DNA of 20,341 nt. It comes from Pelagophyceae sp. CCMP2097 (lineage: Eukaryota > Sar > Pelagophyceae). Below the pieces are notes generated by a model. The model saw only the letters and a program-made list of their open reading frames with translations, was not told where the DNA came from and searched no databases. Within the stretch, counting starts at the first letter, position 1. The number at the start of each line of letters is the position of its first letter. The stretch covers positions 110,589 to 130,929 of the forward strand of contig MU657274.1 of NCBI GenBank assembly GCA_026770575.1, given 5' to 3'. Made by a program: the position numbers and the translations under genes. This document shows positions 1 to 9,800 of the stretch, piece after piece.

Positions 1-95
1 CCGCCGGCCGCTGTCGGCGCTCCGGAACATCCAAGAGGGGCTTCGGGGCGGCGGCCGGCAGCGGCTTGTACAGTTCTTAGATAGTAATAGGCTCC

Positions 96-230
96 ATGCC
101 CCTGCGGGGCTCTGTGCGCGTCGCAGATGCAGCACGGCTCTTGCGCGGCGGCGGCCGGCGCGTCGTCCATCGCGTCGTGGATGACGGGCTCTTCGCGCTG
201 CTCGGCTTCAGTGAGGTCCTCGACCCCTGA
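96..230 (+). CDS. Possible 3'-terminal exon or small ORF, unknown product
   Basis: A short open frame of 44 codons runs from the ATG at 96 to TGA at 228-230. Its last stretch (RRVVHRVVDDGLFALLGFSE) has a hydrophobic pattern like real protein. The DNA just upstream (TTCTTAG, then AATAG at 86-90) could serve as a splice acceptor, so this may be the last exon of a gene entering from the left. The ending in a Leu-Leu-Gly-Phe motif is loosely like the end of PUB domains, but this is only a weak impression. Bases 2-67 also have a protein-like frame (RRPLSALRNIQEGL), but I could not join it to this one with a valid intron phase. From 231 to 485 I see only GC-rich spacer with G runs. Confidence 0.2.
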   Translation: MPLRGSVRVADAARLLRGGGRRVVHRVVDDGLFALLGFSEVLDP

Positions 231-485
231 CGACTGACAACGCCGCGGCCCGCGGCGCGGGCTAGGGGGGAGGGGGGGGGCACACCAGGCCGGGGGGAAG
301 CGCCGGAGGCGCCGAAAGGCACCCGGAGGCGCTGGAGGCTCGAAGGGGAGCCGGGGGGGAACCCGCTCGCGATACGATTGTTCGCGCGTCGCGGCGAAGT
401 CCCGTCCTGGGCTTTATGGCGCCGACTAGACTAGATCTAATCTCTCTTCTCAAGACTTCCGAACATCAGTGACGAAGTTCTGACG

Positions 486-1612
486 ATGTGGAGGCTCCTC
501 GGCTGCGCGGCGGTCGCGGGCGCGCTTTCGGCGGCGCCGGCGGCGAAGCCGGTGAAGACGGTGAGCATCTATGCTGGGTTGCACTCGCGACGTCATCACG
601 TGTGGGATCCCTACAGCGGCGGGCGCACCTTATCGTACACGTGGTCTGCCGATCGCGAGGCGGTCGACGCATCGGCGACTGGTAGGTGCTGGTGACGGGC
701 GCGACGGGCCGCGTCGGGCGCCTCGTCGTCGACAGCCTGCTCCGCCAGGACCTCGCCGTGACGGCGGTGACGCGCGACGCGGCCCGCGCGAGGACGCTGC
801 TGCCGGCGGCGTGCACCGTCGTGGAGTACGGCGGCCTCGCGGACGCGGTGCCGTCGGCGGCGTTTTCCGAGTTGTGCGCAAGCATCGACGGCGTAATCTG
901 GTGCGCCACGGGCTTCTCTCCGGCGGGCGAATCCGTCGACGTCGCCGGAATCACGCAGCTCTGCGGCGCGCTCGAATCAAGGACGAAGTTTGTCATGCTC
1001 TCGAGCGCGGGCGTGACGCGGCCCGCGTGGGCCGACGAGAAGAAGGAACGGCTCGCCGGCGCCGCGGACATCCCGATCATCCGCCTCAACCCGGGCGGCA
1101 TCCTCGGCCTCAAGGTCGTCGCGGAGGATGTGCTTCGCGCGTCGGCGCTGCGCTACTCGGTCGTCCGGCCCACTGGCTTGAAGGACGAATGGCCCCGCGG
1201 CCGGTCCGTCTTCTCCCAGGGCGACGTCGCCGTGGGCCGCACAAACCCGGCGGACCTCGCCGACGCGCTGGTCGACGTGCTCCTCGACGGTGGCGCCGCC
1301 GACGGCAAGACGTTTGAAATGTTCACGCTCGCCGGCTACCCCGCGCCGCGCCTCAAAACCGCCCTCGGCCGCCTGCGCCTGGACTCGGCGGGGCCCCTGG
1401 ACGACGGCGCCGTCGACGCCGCCTACGCGCTCCTGCAGCAGCTCCTGCCCGGCGAGCAGCAGGACCCGACGCAGCTCGAGATGGGCCAGACATACGAGCA
1501 GCTCGACCGCGGCGAGGCGGGGCGCGAGCGCAACGCGCCCGCGACAGAACGCGAGCAAAACCTCGCGGGCAAGCTCTTCAAACCCGAGAAGAGGTTTTTC
1601 GGGCTGTTCTAA
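486..1612 (+). CDS. NAD(P)-binding Rossmann-fold protein (atypical SDR/NmrA-like), targeted
   Basis: Two exons, 486-560 and 686-1612, join in phase 0 across a 125-nt GTGAGC...GTAG intron to give 333 residues. Exon 1 encodes a hydrophobic N-terminus (MWRLLGCAAVAGALSAAPA) that looks like a signal peptide; in algae with secondary plastids this can be the first part of a plastid leader. Exon 2 opens directly with the beta1-Gly-rich loop VLVTGATGRVGRLV (G30, G33, G36), the GxxGxxG dinucleotide site of atypical short-chain dehydrogenases. Later segments typical of the fold follow: FVMLSSAGV near residue 135, IIRLNPGGILGL, and YSVVRPTGLKDEW. The last ~50 residues are charged and end in FKPEKRFFGLF. 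No classical YxxxK catalytic pair stands out, so it may bind cofactor without being a classical dehydrogenase. Substrate unknown. The start is the first ATG and the only one giving a leader in frame. Confidence 0.8.
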
Positions 1613-1988
1613 CGACTGACTCATCCTTGCGCGGCTCCGGCGCCGCGCCCCAGGCCCCGATGAGAAACGAGCCAGTTACGGGCGGGTCAGGTGGTTGACA
1701 ATAAAAACCACCCCCTCGCGGGGCTTCATTATGATGTGCAAGGCGACGGGCGCTCTTGCTTCCAATCATCGTCCCGAGCCGCCGTCCGCTTTGGCGGAAG
1801 GGCTCAAGGGGAGATCATCCCTTGCGTGATCTCGAAGGGGGGTTTGCGCGAGGGGGGAAGCTTACGCGACGCGTGTCGTGGACGAGCAGGGCGCGGACGA
1901 GCAGAGTCAAACAAGGAGCCACAGAGACTTTGCGCGAGGGGGGGGGGGGGTTCCTCTTCAGGAAGCCCGTGGGCAATCTGGGACGTGC
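1613..1988. other. Convergent 3' intergenic region
   Basis: This spacer lies between the stop codons of two convergent genes. It contains an AATAAA hexamer at 1700-1705, 88 nt beyond the upstream gene's stop, which could act as a poly(A) signal. It also has a run of 13 G at 1938-1950 and short purine-rich direct repeats (GACGAGCAG near 1879 and 1897). I see no open frame with coding character here. Confidence 0.4.
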
Positions 1989-3700
1989 TTAGAGCACGCG
2001 CTCCAGCGACGCGTTGAGGCCGCCGCCGAAATCAAAGTACTTGAACGTCTCGTCAAGGCTCGAGCGCGGCGTCTCGACGGCCGCGGGCCTGTTCGCGGTG
2101 TCAGACACGGCGGGTCACACGCGGGGTCTCTTCCCTCGAGCTCTCTTCCCTCGAGCAGGACGCACGCTTCTGCGCGGAGGAGCGCGTTGTGCGCAAACGC
2201 GAAGACGACGTCTCGGCCAAACTTGGTCGTCTTGACGATGCGCCGGCCCGGCGACCGCGGCGTCCAGTCGCAGTCCTCGCCCGCGGCCCAGACGCAGACG
2301 TCGTCGGAGTCCGCCGCGTCGTTTGCGGCGCAGCGCGCGTCGTCCGCGGCGTCGTTTGCGGCGCGGCGCGCGTCTGCGCGGCCCGGCGGCGCGTCGGCGG
2401 CTCGCCGCGTGGCGCCAAACGCGGCGCCAAACGCCGCCGCGCCGAGGGATTCGTCGTCGCCGGAGCACGCGGGCCCCGCGTCGTCGTGCGTTAAGTCCTG
2501 GTGCGCGAAATCGAAGCTGAGGTCGTCCAAGACGATGGGCAGCGGCGGCGGGAAGAGGCAGTCGTACGCGCCCGGCTGGAGCCGGTAGCGCGGCGATCGC
2601 AGCGGCGACACGGCGCGGCCATGCCGGCCGGCTTTTGACGACGACGGCGGCGGCGTCCGCGTCGATGACCGCGGTGGCACCGCCAGCGGCTCGTCGCGGC
2701 CGGGCGAGCCGGCCGATGACGCGGCGTACGGCGACGCGGCGTACGCTGGCGCGGGATACGGCGGCGCGTCGCCGAGCGGCTGCCAGGGCACGCCGCCGAG
2801 GGGCGTCGAGGGCAGATTGGCCGTCTTGGTCGAAAATTTGAAGTCGATACCGCCAGGAGTCTGGAACGTCGTCGCAAACCGGTCCTTCGTCGCCGTCGAT
2901 GGCGGCGGCGTCGCCTCGCCATGCGCCCGCGGCGGCGTGCGCGGCGGTGTCGTCGACGACGCGGCCGCGCGCCGCGCCGCGTCGAGCGCCGAGAGGCGCG
3001 GCGCCGCCGCGGACCGCCGCGCGCGCTCGTTGAGGAGGCGCGCCAGGTCTTCGGGCGTCATCTTGGACCGGTCCGTCGGGCTCGGGTCCTTGCCGTCGCC
3101 GCGCGCGGCGCCGGGCGCGGCGGCGGCGCCGAGGTGCGCGGAACCGAGGTGGCTCAGCAGCGCGGCGAACTCGGCGGCCTCCGCGATGACGGACTTTGGG
3201 CTCTCGTAGAAGAGCCCGTCGTCGGGCGGGTCGCCGGGCGGCGCGTAGAGGAAGACTGGGCCCTTGGCCGTGGAGGCGTACGACCCTGCGTCCGCGGGCC
3301 GGTCGTAGTACGTCGTGCCGTGGGATCGGTGCACGCCCTGCTGCGGCGGCGCATCCTACGCCGACGCACGTCGAGAACACGCCCGCATCGGGATAGAACA
3401 GGCACGGGTTGGGACGCCCGGGTTCCGCCGCGGAACACGCGTTCAAATCCGAGCCTCGCGCCCCCCAGCCGGAACCGGGAGCCCCCCTCCAGGGCGGGCG
3501 GGACCGCGTGGGCCGGCCGCTTCACGGCGCGCCGCCGCGGCTCGGAGCGCGCCACCCTCGCGGGCCCCCGCAGATTCTTCGAAACTGTTCCTTACCTCGT
3601 TTCGGCCAGAAGCGTCGTCGCGCGGTCGCATGGGCGAGACGTCGGGTCCGGCGCCGTTCTTGTGGCCGCGCCGCCGCGTCCGCCTCCCGGGGCCCGGCAT
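1989..3700 (-). CDS. Conserved-looking hypothetical protein, three exons, mostly disordered
   Basis: Read on the minus strand as 3700-3596, 3355-2166 and 2088-1989, giving 464 residues. Intron 1 (3595-3356, 240 nt) has a strong GAG|GTAAGG donor and a GTAG acceptor, both phase 0. Intron 2 (2165-2089, 77 nt) runs from GTGCGT to ACAG in phase 2. Removing it replaces an arginine-rich readthrough tail with a sensible end (SLDETFKYFDFGGGLNASLE, then RVL and stop). Most of the protein is Ala/Pro/Arg-rich low complexity. Better-ordered islands are GPVFLYAPPGDPPDDGLFYE, TTFQTPGGIDFKFSTKTANL, PLPIVLDDLSFDFAHQDL and KTTKFGRDVVFAFAHNALLR. An 11-residue duplication (AANDAAD) lies near residues 340-365. 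I recognise no domain. Start: the ATG at 3700 is the furthest upstream before the donor, but the ATG at 3631 is also possible. It diverges from the megasynthase gene. Confidence 0.6.
2318..2374. repeat. 33-nt tandem duplication inside the minus-strand gene
   Basis: GTCGTTTGCGGCGC followed by A/G and GCGCGCGTC occurs at 2318-2341 and again at 2351-2374, a period of 33 nt, so the frame is kept. On the coding (minus) strand it yields the repeated AANDAAD peptide. It looks like simple replication slippage in coding DNA. Confidence 0.6.
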
Positions 3701-3895
3701 CGCCCCGCGCGCGTCGTGGCCGAGGCCTCAGCACAGAACCTTTGAATTCCGGGCGCTGCCTGATGACAAAAGCGTTTTTTTTAAAGAACCTGGAGAGAAA
3801 GCCTCAAAGAAGATTTGTTCGGAGCCTCTTTCTTAAAGTTCCTTTCGTAATCGCATAATCGCGTGCCTTGCGAGCGCGTCGCGTCTGACGTCGGA
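3701..3895. promoter_or_regulatory. Divergent intergenic region, candidate bidirectional promoter
   Basis: Only about 195 bp separate the predicted ATG of the minus-strand hypothetical gene (3700) and the ATG of the megasynthase gene (3896). From about 3765 to 3860 the base composition shifts sharply from GC-rich to A/T-rich, with a run of eight T and AAA at 3776-3786 and CTTTCTTAAAGTTCCTTTCG around 3830-3848. That is what a promoter or 5' untranslated region would look like in so GC-rich a genome. No canonical TATA box is seen. Confidence 0.4.
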
Positions 3896-6800
3896 ATGTC
3901 GACGGCGATGGCGGCCCGCCGCGCCTCGCCGGGCGACGGCGTCGAGCCGCCCGCCTGGTGGCGGCCCTGGTCCGACGAGTTGACGCTCCTAGACCAGGCG
4001 CGGGCGACGGTGGCCCTGCGCAGGGAAGCCGACTTTATGACCTGGCTCGACGAGCGCGGCCGAGAAAACCAGACCTTTACGCAATCCACGCAACCGGCGT
4101 CACGCTACGACCCTCGAGTGGAATCCACGGGTTGCAGTCTCGTATACCGTCGCTGCGGAGAGGCTCGCGCGGCGCAGAGCGCGCGAGTCGTGGTGTGCGA
4201 CTGCATGCAATACGGTCGTGCATCGGCGATCCTCTGGCGACGCAAAGACGCGTCGTCCGTTTTGCGACGTGTCGTCGCAAAAAGTCGTCTGGGGAGACTG
4301 AAATGGCCTCGTCTCGACGGCTCGCGAGCCGCGCGCGACGCGCACCTGCGCAGGTTCACGTCCCTATGGGACAGCGCGGCCGGCGTCGCGGCCAAGATGG
4401 TCGACGAGTGGGGTGCGCCTTGCTGCTATAGGAACCTCGAAAGCAGAAGTCCATTTCGCGGACCGTCCCGTCGTCTCACGCGCCGCGCAGGAGTCAAGAC
4501 GGGCGACTGCGTGCTGCTGTGCTACCTGCCGGGCATGGCGTTCATGGTGGCGTACTGGGCCTGCCTCCGGCTGCGCGTCATCGCCGTGCCCGTCTACCCG
4601 CCCGACCCGTCCAAGCTCGAGATCGGTCAGTCGACGCCATGCCGTCGTCGTCGGAGTGATCTCATTGAAAGTCACAAATCGTAGGCCTGAAGAAGCTGGG
4701 TTTGGTGCAGCAGTCGTGCGAGGCGCGGCTGTGCCTGACGGAGACGACGCTGGACCAGATGCGACAAGCCTTGTCGCTGACGCACACGTGGCCCACGGGC
4801 CTCGCGTGGCGGCGCACGGATGACGTCAAGCCGCTGAGGCCGTCGGCGCGCGTCATTGACGCTTCGCCGGACGACTCGGCCGTGGCGTTTCTGCAGTACA
4901 CTTCCGGGTCCACGGGCGACCCAAAGGGCGTAATGCTCACTTTTGAGAACATTTGGCACAACATCAACCACGTCTACCTGCCCGCGCAGATGAACAACCT
5001 GCGGAGGCGCGGCGTCGACGTGGAGACTGAAGTGATCGTGGGCGTCTCCTGGCTTCCTCAATTCCACGATACGGGTCTCGTTCTCTGTATCACCGCGCCG
5101 TTCGTGGCCGGCTACAGAATGGTTAACTTTTCTCCGCTGACGTTCCTAAGGTCGCCTCTGCTCTGGGTCCAGGCCATGTCCAAGTACGGGGCGCACTGGT
5201 CCGCGGCGCCGGACTTTGCCTACGAGCTCTGCGTCCGCCGCCTGGAGGAGCAGGTGAAGGGAAAGAACGACGTGGTCATCGACCTCTCGAAAGTGGTGCA
5301 GCTGGCCTGCGGCGCCGGCGAGCGCTGCCGGCCGCGGCAGCTCGCGGGATTCTTGGACACGTTTGCCAAGCTCGGCCTGCGCGACGACGTCTTCGTGCCG
5401 AATTACGGCCTCGCCGAGCACGTCGTCGGCACCTGCGGCTGCGCCGCCATCATCCTCTCGAAAGCGCGGCCCGACCTCGCCTGCTGCGGCGAGGACTTCC
5501 AGGTCGACGTGCGCATCGTCGACCCGTACACGTTCAAGGACGCGGCGCGCGGCGAGATCTGGCTCTCGTCGAAATCCTGCGCAAAGGGCTACTGGGGCAA
5601 GCCCGAGCTGTCGGCGGAGACGTTTAGCGCGCAGCGCGTCCTGCCCGACGGCTCGCTGGCGCCGTACTTGTACCTGCGCACCGGCGACGAGGGGTTTTTG
5701 GAGGACGGCCGCCTCTACATTTGCGGCCGCCTCAAGGACCTCATCATCGTCGGCGGCAAGAACTACTTCCCCGAGGACATTGAGATCGTGGCGCAGGACG
5801 CGGCGCCGGAGATCCGGCCCGGGTGCGTCGCCGCCTTTGCGGCCAAGGAGAATTCTGAGGACGCCGAGGAGACGGTCGTCTGCGTCTTCGAGCTCCGGGC
5901 CAAGGCCACGGCGGCGCTGTCGGCGGAAGACCTCGCCGCGCTCTGCGAGCGCGTGCGCCGCACCGTCGGCGTCAAGACGGGCCTGCTCCCGGAGCGAATC
6001 GTCGCCATCCCCGAGCGGAGCATCCCGAAGACGACGTCAGGCAAGGTCCAGCGCCGAAACACGCGCGCCGACCTCGACGCGCGGCGCCTCGTCTGCCTCT
6101 ACGACTCGGCGGGTTTGCTCAAGGTGAAGCGCGGCGGCTCCGGCGCGCTCTGGGGCTGGCCCCGAGCGCTGGCCGTCGCTACAGAGCAGGCCGCCGATGT
6201 CCTCGCGAACCTCGTCAAGTTCGCAGTCCAGCACGAGGCCAAGGAGGCCGCCGTCGGCGGCACCGAGGCGGCGCCACCGGCCGCGGCGACTCTGACCGCG
6301 CCGGCCGAGGGCAGTCGACCACCGCCCACGGCAGAGGACGACGCGTTGCTCGTCGAGACGACGGCGGTGCTTTTGGCGGCCATCGGCACGGTCATCCCGG
6401 GGCGCGTCACGGCGGAGACTGCGTTTTACGAGCTGGGCCTCTCGTCGAGGCAGATGATCGAGGTGCTGCGCAAGATCGAGGTGGATTTGGACATCGAGCT
6501 GCCGCCAACCGTCGTCTTCTCCTGCCCGTCCGTCGGCGCGCTCGCGATGGAGGTCGCGCGCATGAAGCGCGGGCCCGTCGCCGTTTTGGATGAAGAAGAA
6601 GGCCCGTCGTACGGCTTGAGCGTGCAGCGCGAGTCTTTTGAACTCGTCGTTTCGCGCGTCGCGTGCCGCCTCCCGGGCGACTGCGACGACGCGGCCGCGC
6701 TGCACCGCCTCGCCTGCTCGCGCACCATCGCGCCGGGCGTGGTCCCGATGGGCCGCTGGGACACGGCCGCGCTCGCTTCTCGGATTTCGTCCGTCGGGGC

Positions 6801-9800
6801 CGCGACGCTGCAGGCGGCCCAGTTCGGCGGCTTCACCAGAGGCGCCGCCGACTTTGAGCCGGCGCGCTTCCTGCTGCGGCCCGCGGAAGCGCGCGCCCTC
6901 GACCCGCAGCAGCGGCTCCTTTTGGACCGCTGCGCGGAAGTCCTCGGCCTCGACGACTCGGCGGCTGCGAGAGCCAGGGTCCGCGGCGCGAACATCGCCG
7001 TCGCGGTGGGCATGATGTCCATCGACGCCGTTGTCGACGTGCCTTTGCATAAGGTCGGGCCGCACGAGCTCACGGGCAACGGCTACGCCGCCGCCGGGTC
7101 GCGGCTCTCGTTCCTCTTCGACTTGCACGGGCCCGCCGTCGTCGTCGACACGGCCTGCTCCGCCGCGCTCGTGGCGGGGCACCTCGCCGCCAAGTTTGTC
7201 CGAGACGGCGAGGCCGAGTCCGCCGTCTTCGGTGGCGTCTCGCTCATGCTGACGCCGTCGTTCGTCCACGTCGGCGTCGCCGCCGCGCGCATGTCCTCCG
7301 CCACGGGGAGGTGTCACACGTTCGACGCGCGCGCTGACGGCTACTGCCGCGCAGAGGGCTGCGCCGTCGCTTTGCTCGAGCGGCGCGGCGCTGCAAAGGA
7401 CGCGGCTGTCTGGGCCGGGTCGGCGGTGCGGCACAACGGCCAGAGTGCGACGTTTACCGCTTTGAACGCCTCTTCGCAGCGCAAGCTCCTCGACGCCGTC
7501 CTCTCCACGCGCCGAGCGAGCGTCGTCTCAGTCGAGGCGCACGGCACGGGCACGGGCCTCGGCGACCCCATCGAGCTCGGGGCGCTCGCGGCGGCGTTTG
7601 AAAACGGCAAGGGGCGCGTCGTTTCCGTTTCCGGCGTCAAGGCCTGCCTCGGGCACACGGAGCCGACGGCCGGCGCCGCCGGGCTCCTCGCTGCTTTGAT
7701 GGCGCTTCGCGGCGGCGTCGCGCACCCTAACGCGGCGCTGCGGCGCGTCAACCCGGCAGCGGCGTTTGACAAGCGGGTTGGGGCTTTGGTCCTCCCCGTC
7801 GACGTCTCGCCGCACCTCGCCAGGCTGCGCGGCGAGGCCGTCGTCGGCGTCTCGTCGTTCGGCTACTCGGGCATCATCGCCCACGCGGCGCTGGCGAAGC
7901 ACACCGGCGCCGCGGACGATGGGTTTACCGACGACTCGTCCGATGACGCGTCCCCGCAGCACGTCGACGCCGCGCGGCCCGTCGTCGCTCTGGGGTGGTC
8001 GCCGAACACCACCGACGCGCGGCCGCGGCTGCGGCGGCGCGACGCGGGCGAGGTGGCCACGGCGCGCGACATCGAGCGGTGGCGCGGCGCCGCGCACCCG
8101 CTGTTGCAGACGACGGTTTCCGCCGACACGTTTGCGCGCACGTTTGAGTACGCAGCTTTTGCGGACGCGCGGCCGGCGACGCTGCTCGAGATGGCCCTCG
8201 CCGCCGCGTCCGTCTCCGCGGACCGCGGCGTCGTCGAGCTGTCGGGCGTGGCGTTCGGCCGCGACGCAAAGGCACGCCGCGTCCGCCTGATTTCGTGCGC
8301 CGTCGACAGCCAGGACGTTTCCGTCTCCGACGCCACGGGCCGCCCGCTCCTCGACGCGACGATTGAGGACGAGGCCGCGGTTTCCGGCAAGGCCGCCGTC
8401 GCGCGGCCGCAGAGTGAGACTTCGGGCGCCGATTTGTACGACGAAATCGGCCGCCTGGGGCGCACCGAGTGCATCACGCGGCTCTGGCGCGGCGCCTCGT
8501 CGGCGGTGGCGCAGGCCTGGTGCGGCCCGCCGGCGGACTCGCGGCGCGTCGTGTTAGAGGCTATTGAGCAGCTCGTCGGTCTCTTAATGGACGAGGACAG
8601 CGTATCGTTTGCGTCGGTCGACCGCGTCGTCGCCACGGAGCACGCGTTGGACGCCTCCCGGCGGCCGTCGGCGTGCTGGGTCGCCGTGACGAAGCGGCCC
8701 GACGGCGCGTTTGACTGCCGCGTCAGCCGAGGCGGCGACGCGTCGGCCGACGCTTTGACGATTACGGGCGCCACGTTCCGCGCTTCACCGAGGAACACCA
8801 ACCTGCGCGGGCCGGCGTGGTACGAGGCGCGCTGGACCGCATTGCCCACGCCGCTGCTCGCAGACGCGCGGCCGCTCCCCGACCGAGTCTCCGTCGTCGT
8901 CGCCGGCCTCGAGGGTCCTACGGCGGGAACCGCTCGCTTCGACGCGGCGCCGGCGTGGGCCGACGTGGAAGCGCTTAGCGACACGGTCATCGTGCTGACG
9001 TCAGACCTGGGCCACGCCGCACTCGCGCCAATCGTTCGCGCGAAGCGGCGCGTCGTCGTCGTCTGCGTCGTTCCGCGCGGCCGCGCGCTCGACGACGCGG
9101 CGGCGCTGACGGTGCCGCGTGCGCTGCACGACGCTAAAATCGCGTTTGTCTTCAAGGCGTCGGACGCGCGCGCGGCGGCGACCGTCGCGCTGGCGCTCGG
9201 GCTCAAGTGCGCTCTGCATCACGCCGGGGCCGTCTACGAGCCCAAACTCCACCTCGTCGAGGACCCGCAGGCCCCGCTCCGTCGGCCAGCGGCGCGCGTC
9301 GTCGCGCAGGCGACAGACGTCGTCGTCGTGCGGGCGGCGATTTCCGCATCCGCGGGCGGCGACCTCGAGCTCGTCGCGCCGTCGCCGAATCTTTCCAAGG
9401 CGATGGCCGCGCTCGTTTCGTCGCGGCCGGGTGCGCGCGTCACTGTTGTCGCGGACGTCGACCAGTTCGTCGCCTCGTCGAGCGCGACGATTGTCATCAA
9501 CCTGCCGCTGGCTCAAGGCCACGCCGCGCGCCTCGTGCGCATCGTCGCCACGTCGGGCGGTCCCGTCCCGCACGACCGGCCGGGGACGCTGACTCTGGTT
9601 GTCGACGACTTGCGGCGCCTCGAGGCGGCGGCGCAGGAGGCGGTCTGCTCGGCCGTAAGCTCGCACACGGCGTCGTCGTTCCGCGCGCAGAGGAAGACGT
9701 CGCTGGTGCTGAAGAACCACGTCAATGTGACGCTTTTACAGGATGAGGAAGACGTTGTGGCCGCGCCGGCGCCGCGGAAAAAGTCGCGCAAGGGCCCCGC

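Noticed and set aside
2921..3745. Plus-strand frame of 274 codons opposite the 1989-3700 gene
   Set aside because: Arg-rich shadow frame starting at a non-supported codon; the minus strand has valid splice sites and a sensible C-terminus.
4081..4353. Reading the FAAL N-terminus as one continuous ORF
   Set aside because: The 91 intervening codons do not resemble FAAL sequence, and the core continues cleanly when they are removed. Kept as a possible retained-intron form.
6037..9206. Long antisense open frames (465 and 447 codons) across the megasynthase
   Set aside because: They mirror the sense coding frame of GC-rich DNA, are Arg/Ala/Ser-rich, and show no domain; the plus strand has clear catalytic motifs.
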